NCBI GenBank assembly: GCA_002746365.1 | Contig: NVWZ01000054.1 | Location: forward strand, 1-5,275 | DNA: 5,275 nucleotides | Direction of reading: 5' to 3' | Source: Thiotrichaceae bacterium | Lineage (GTDB): Bacteria; Pseudomonadota; Gammaproteobacteria; SZUA-229 | In this document: positions 5,254 to 5,275 of the stretch, piece by piece | Layout: each line of letters opens with the position of its first letter | Numbering within the stretch: the stretch's first letter is position 1 | Translations under genes and position numbers: made by a program | Notes under the pieces: model-generated | What the model saw: the letters and a program-made list of their open reading frames with translations, nothing else | Databases searched by the model: none | Told to the model about the DNA's origin: nothing

Positions 5254-5275
5254 GAAATATCAAAATCATTAAACT

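Overview
The window looks like a piece of a moderately AT-rich proteobacterial, most likely gammaproteobacterial, chromosome. The evidence is a DUF2788-type small membrane protein, a YdjM/YbcI-type membrane hydrolase and a TtrS-like PhnD-PAS sensor, all of which I associate with that class. No phage, plasmid, CRISPR, rRNA or tRNA signature is visible.

Left part (1-1661): the window opens inside a long gene whose 5' end lies outside it. The visible 448 codons end in a bacterial Ig-like (Big_1/invasin-type) domain that breaks off before its last strand. The first ~420 bases are strongly C-rich (about 35% C against 20% G by hand count); after that the skew flips (about 17% C against 29% G) although the frame stays open. 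The end of the gene runs into out-of-frame coding debris that resembles the N-terminus of a short tyrosine recombinase. A TAATG overlap then leads into a 64-residue basic, helical ORF, followed at once by a 14-bp stem-loop. This part reads as a surface protein gene cut by, or joined to, a decayed recombinase element.

Middle (1686-3210): a small DUF2788-type membrane protein gene (- strand) and a YdjM/YbcI-type hydrolase gene (+ strand) diverge from a 167-bp AT-rich spacer. The spacer carries back-to-back -10 boxes and a 13/14-matched long inverted repeat in the hydrolase leader. Downstream of the hydrolase is a dense cluster of small direct and inverted repeats, including a probable minus-strand terminator.

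Right part (3345-5275): a 63-residue one-TM protein gene (- strand, unknown) diverges from a sensor gene. The sensor has a signal peptide, a periplasmic PhnD/TtrS-like binding domain, one TM helix and a cytoplasmic PAS domain. It stops right after the PAS domain, so no kinase, cyclase or other output domain is encoded in that frame.

The genes alternate in strand, so there is no operon apart from the possible coupling at 1427-1431, and I see no evidence that they form one pathway. The most notable points are the composition break and recombinase-like debris in the first gene, the competing hairpins before the hydrolase, and the output-less sensor.
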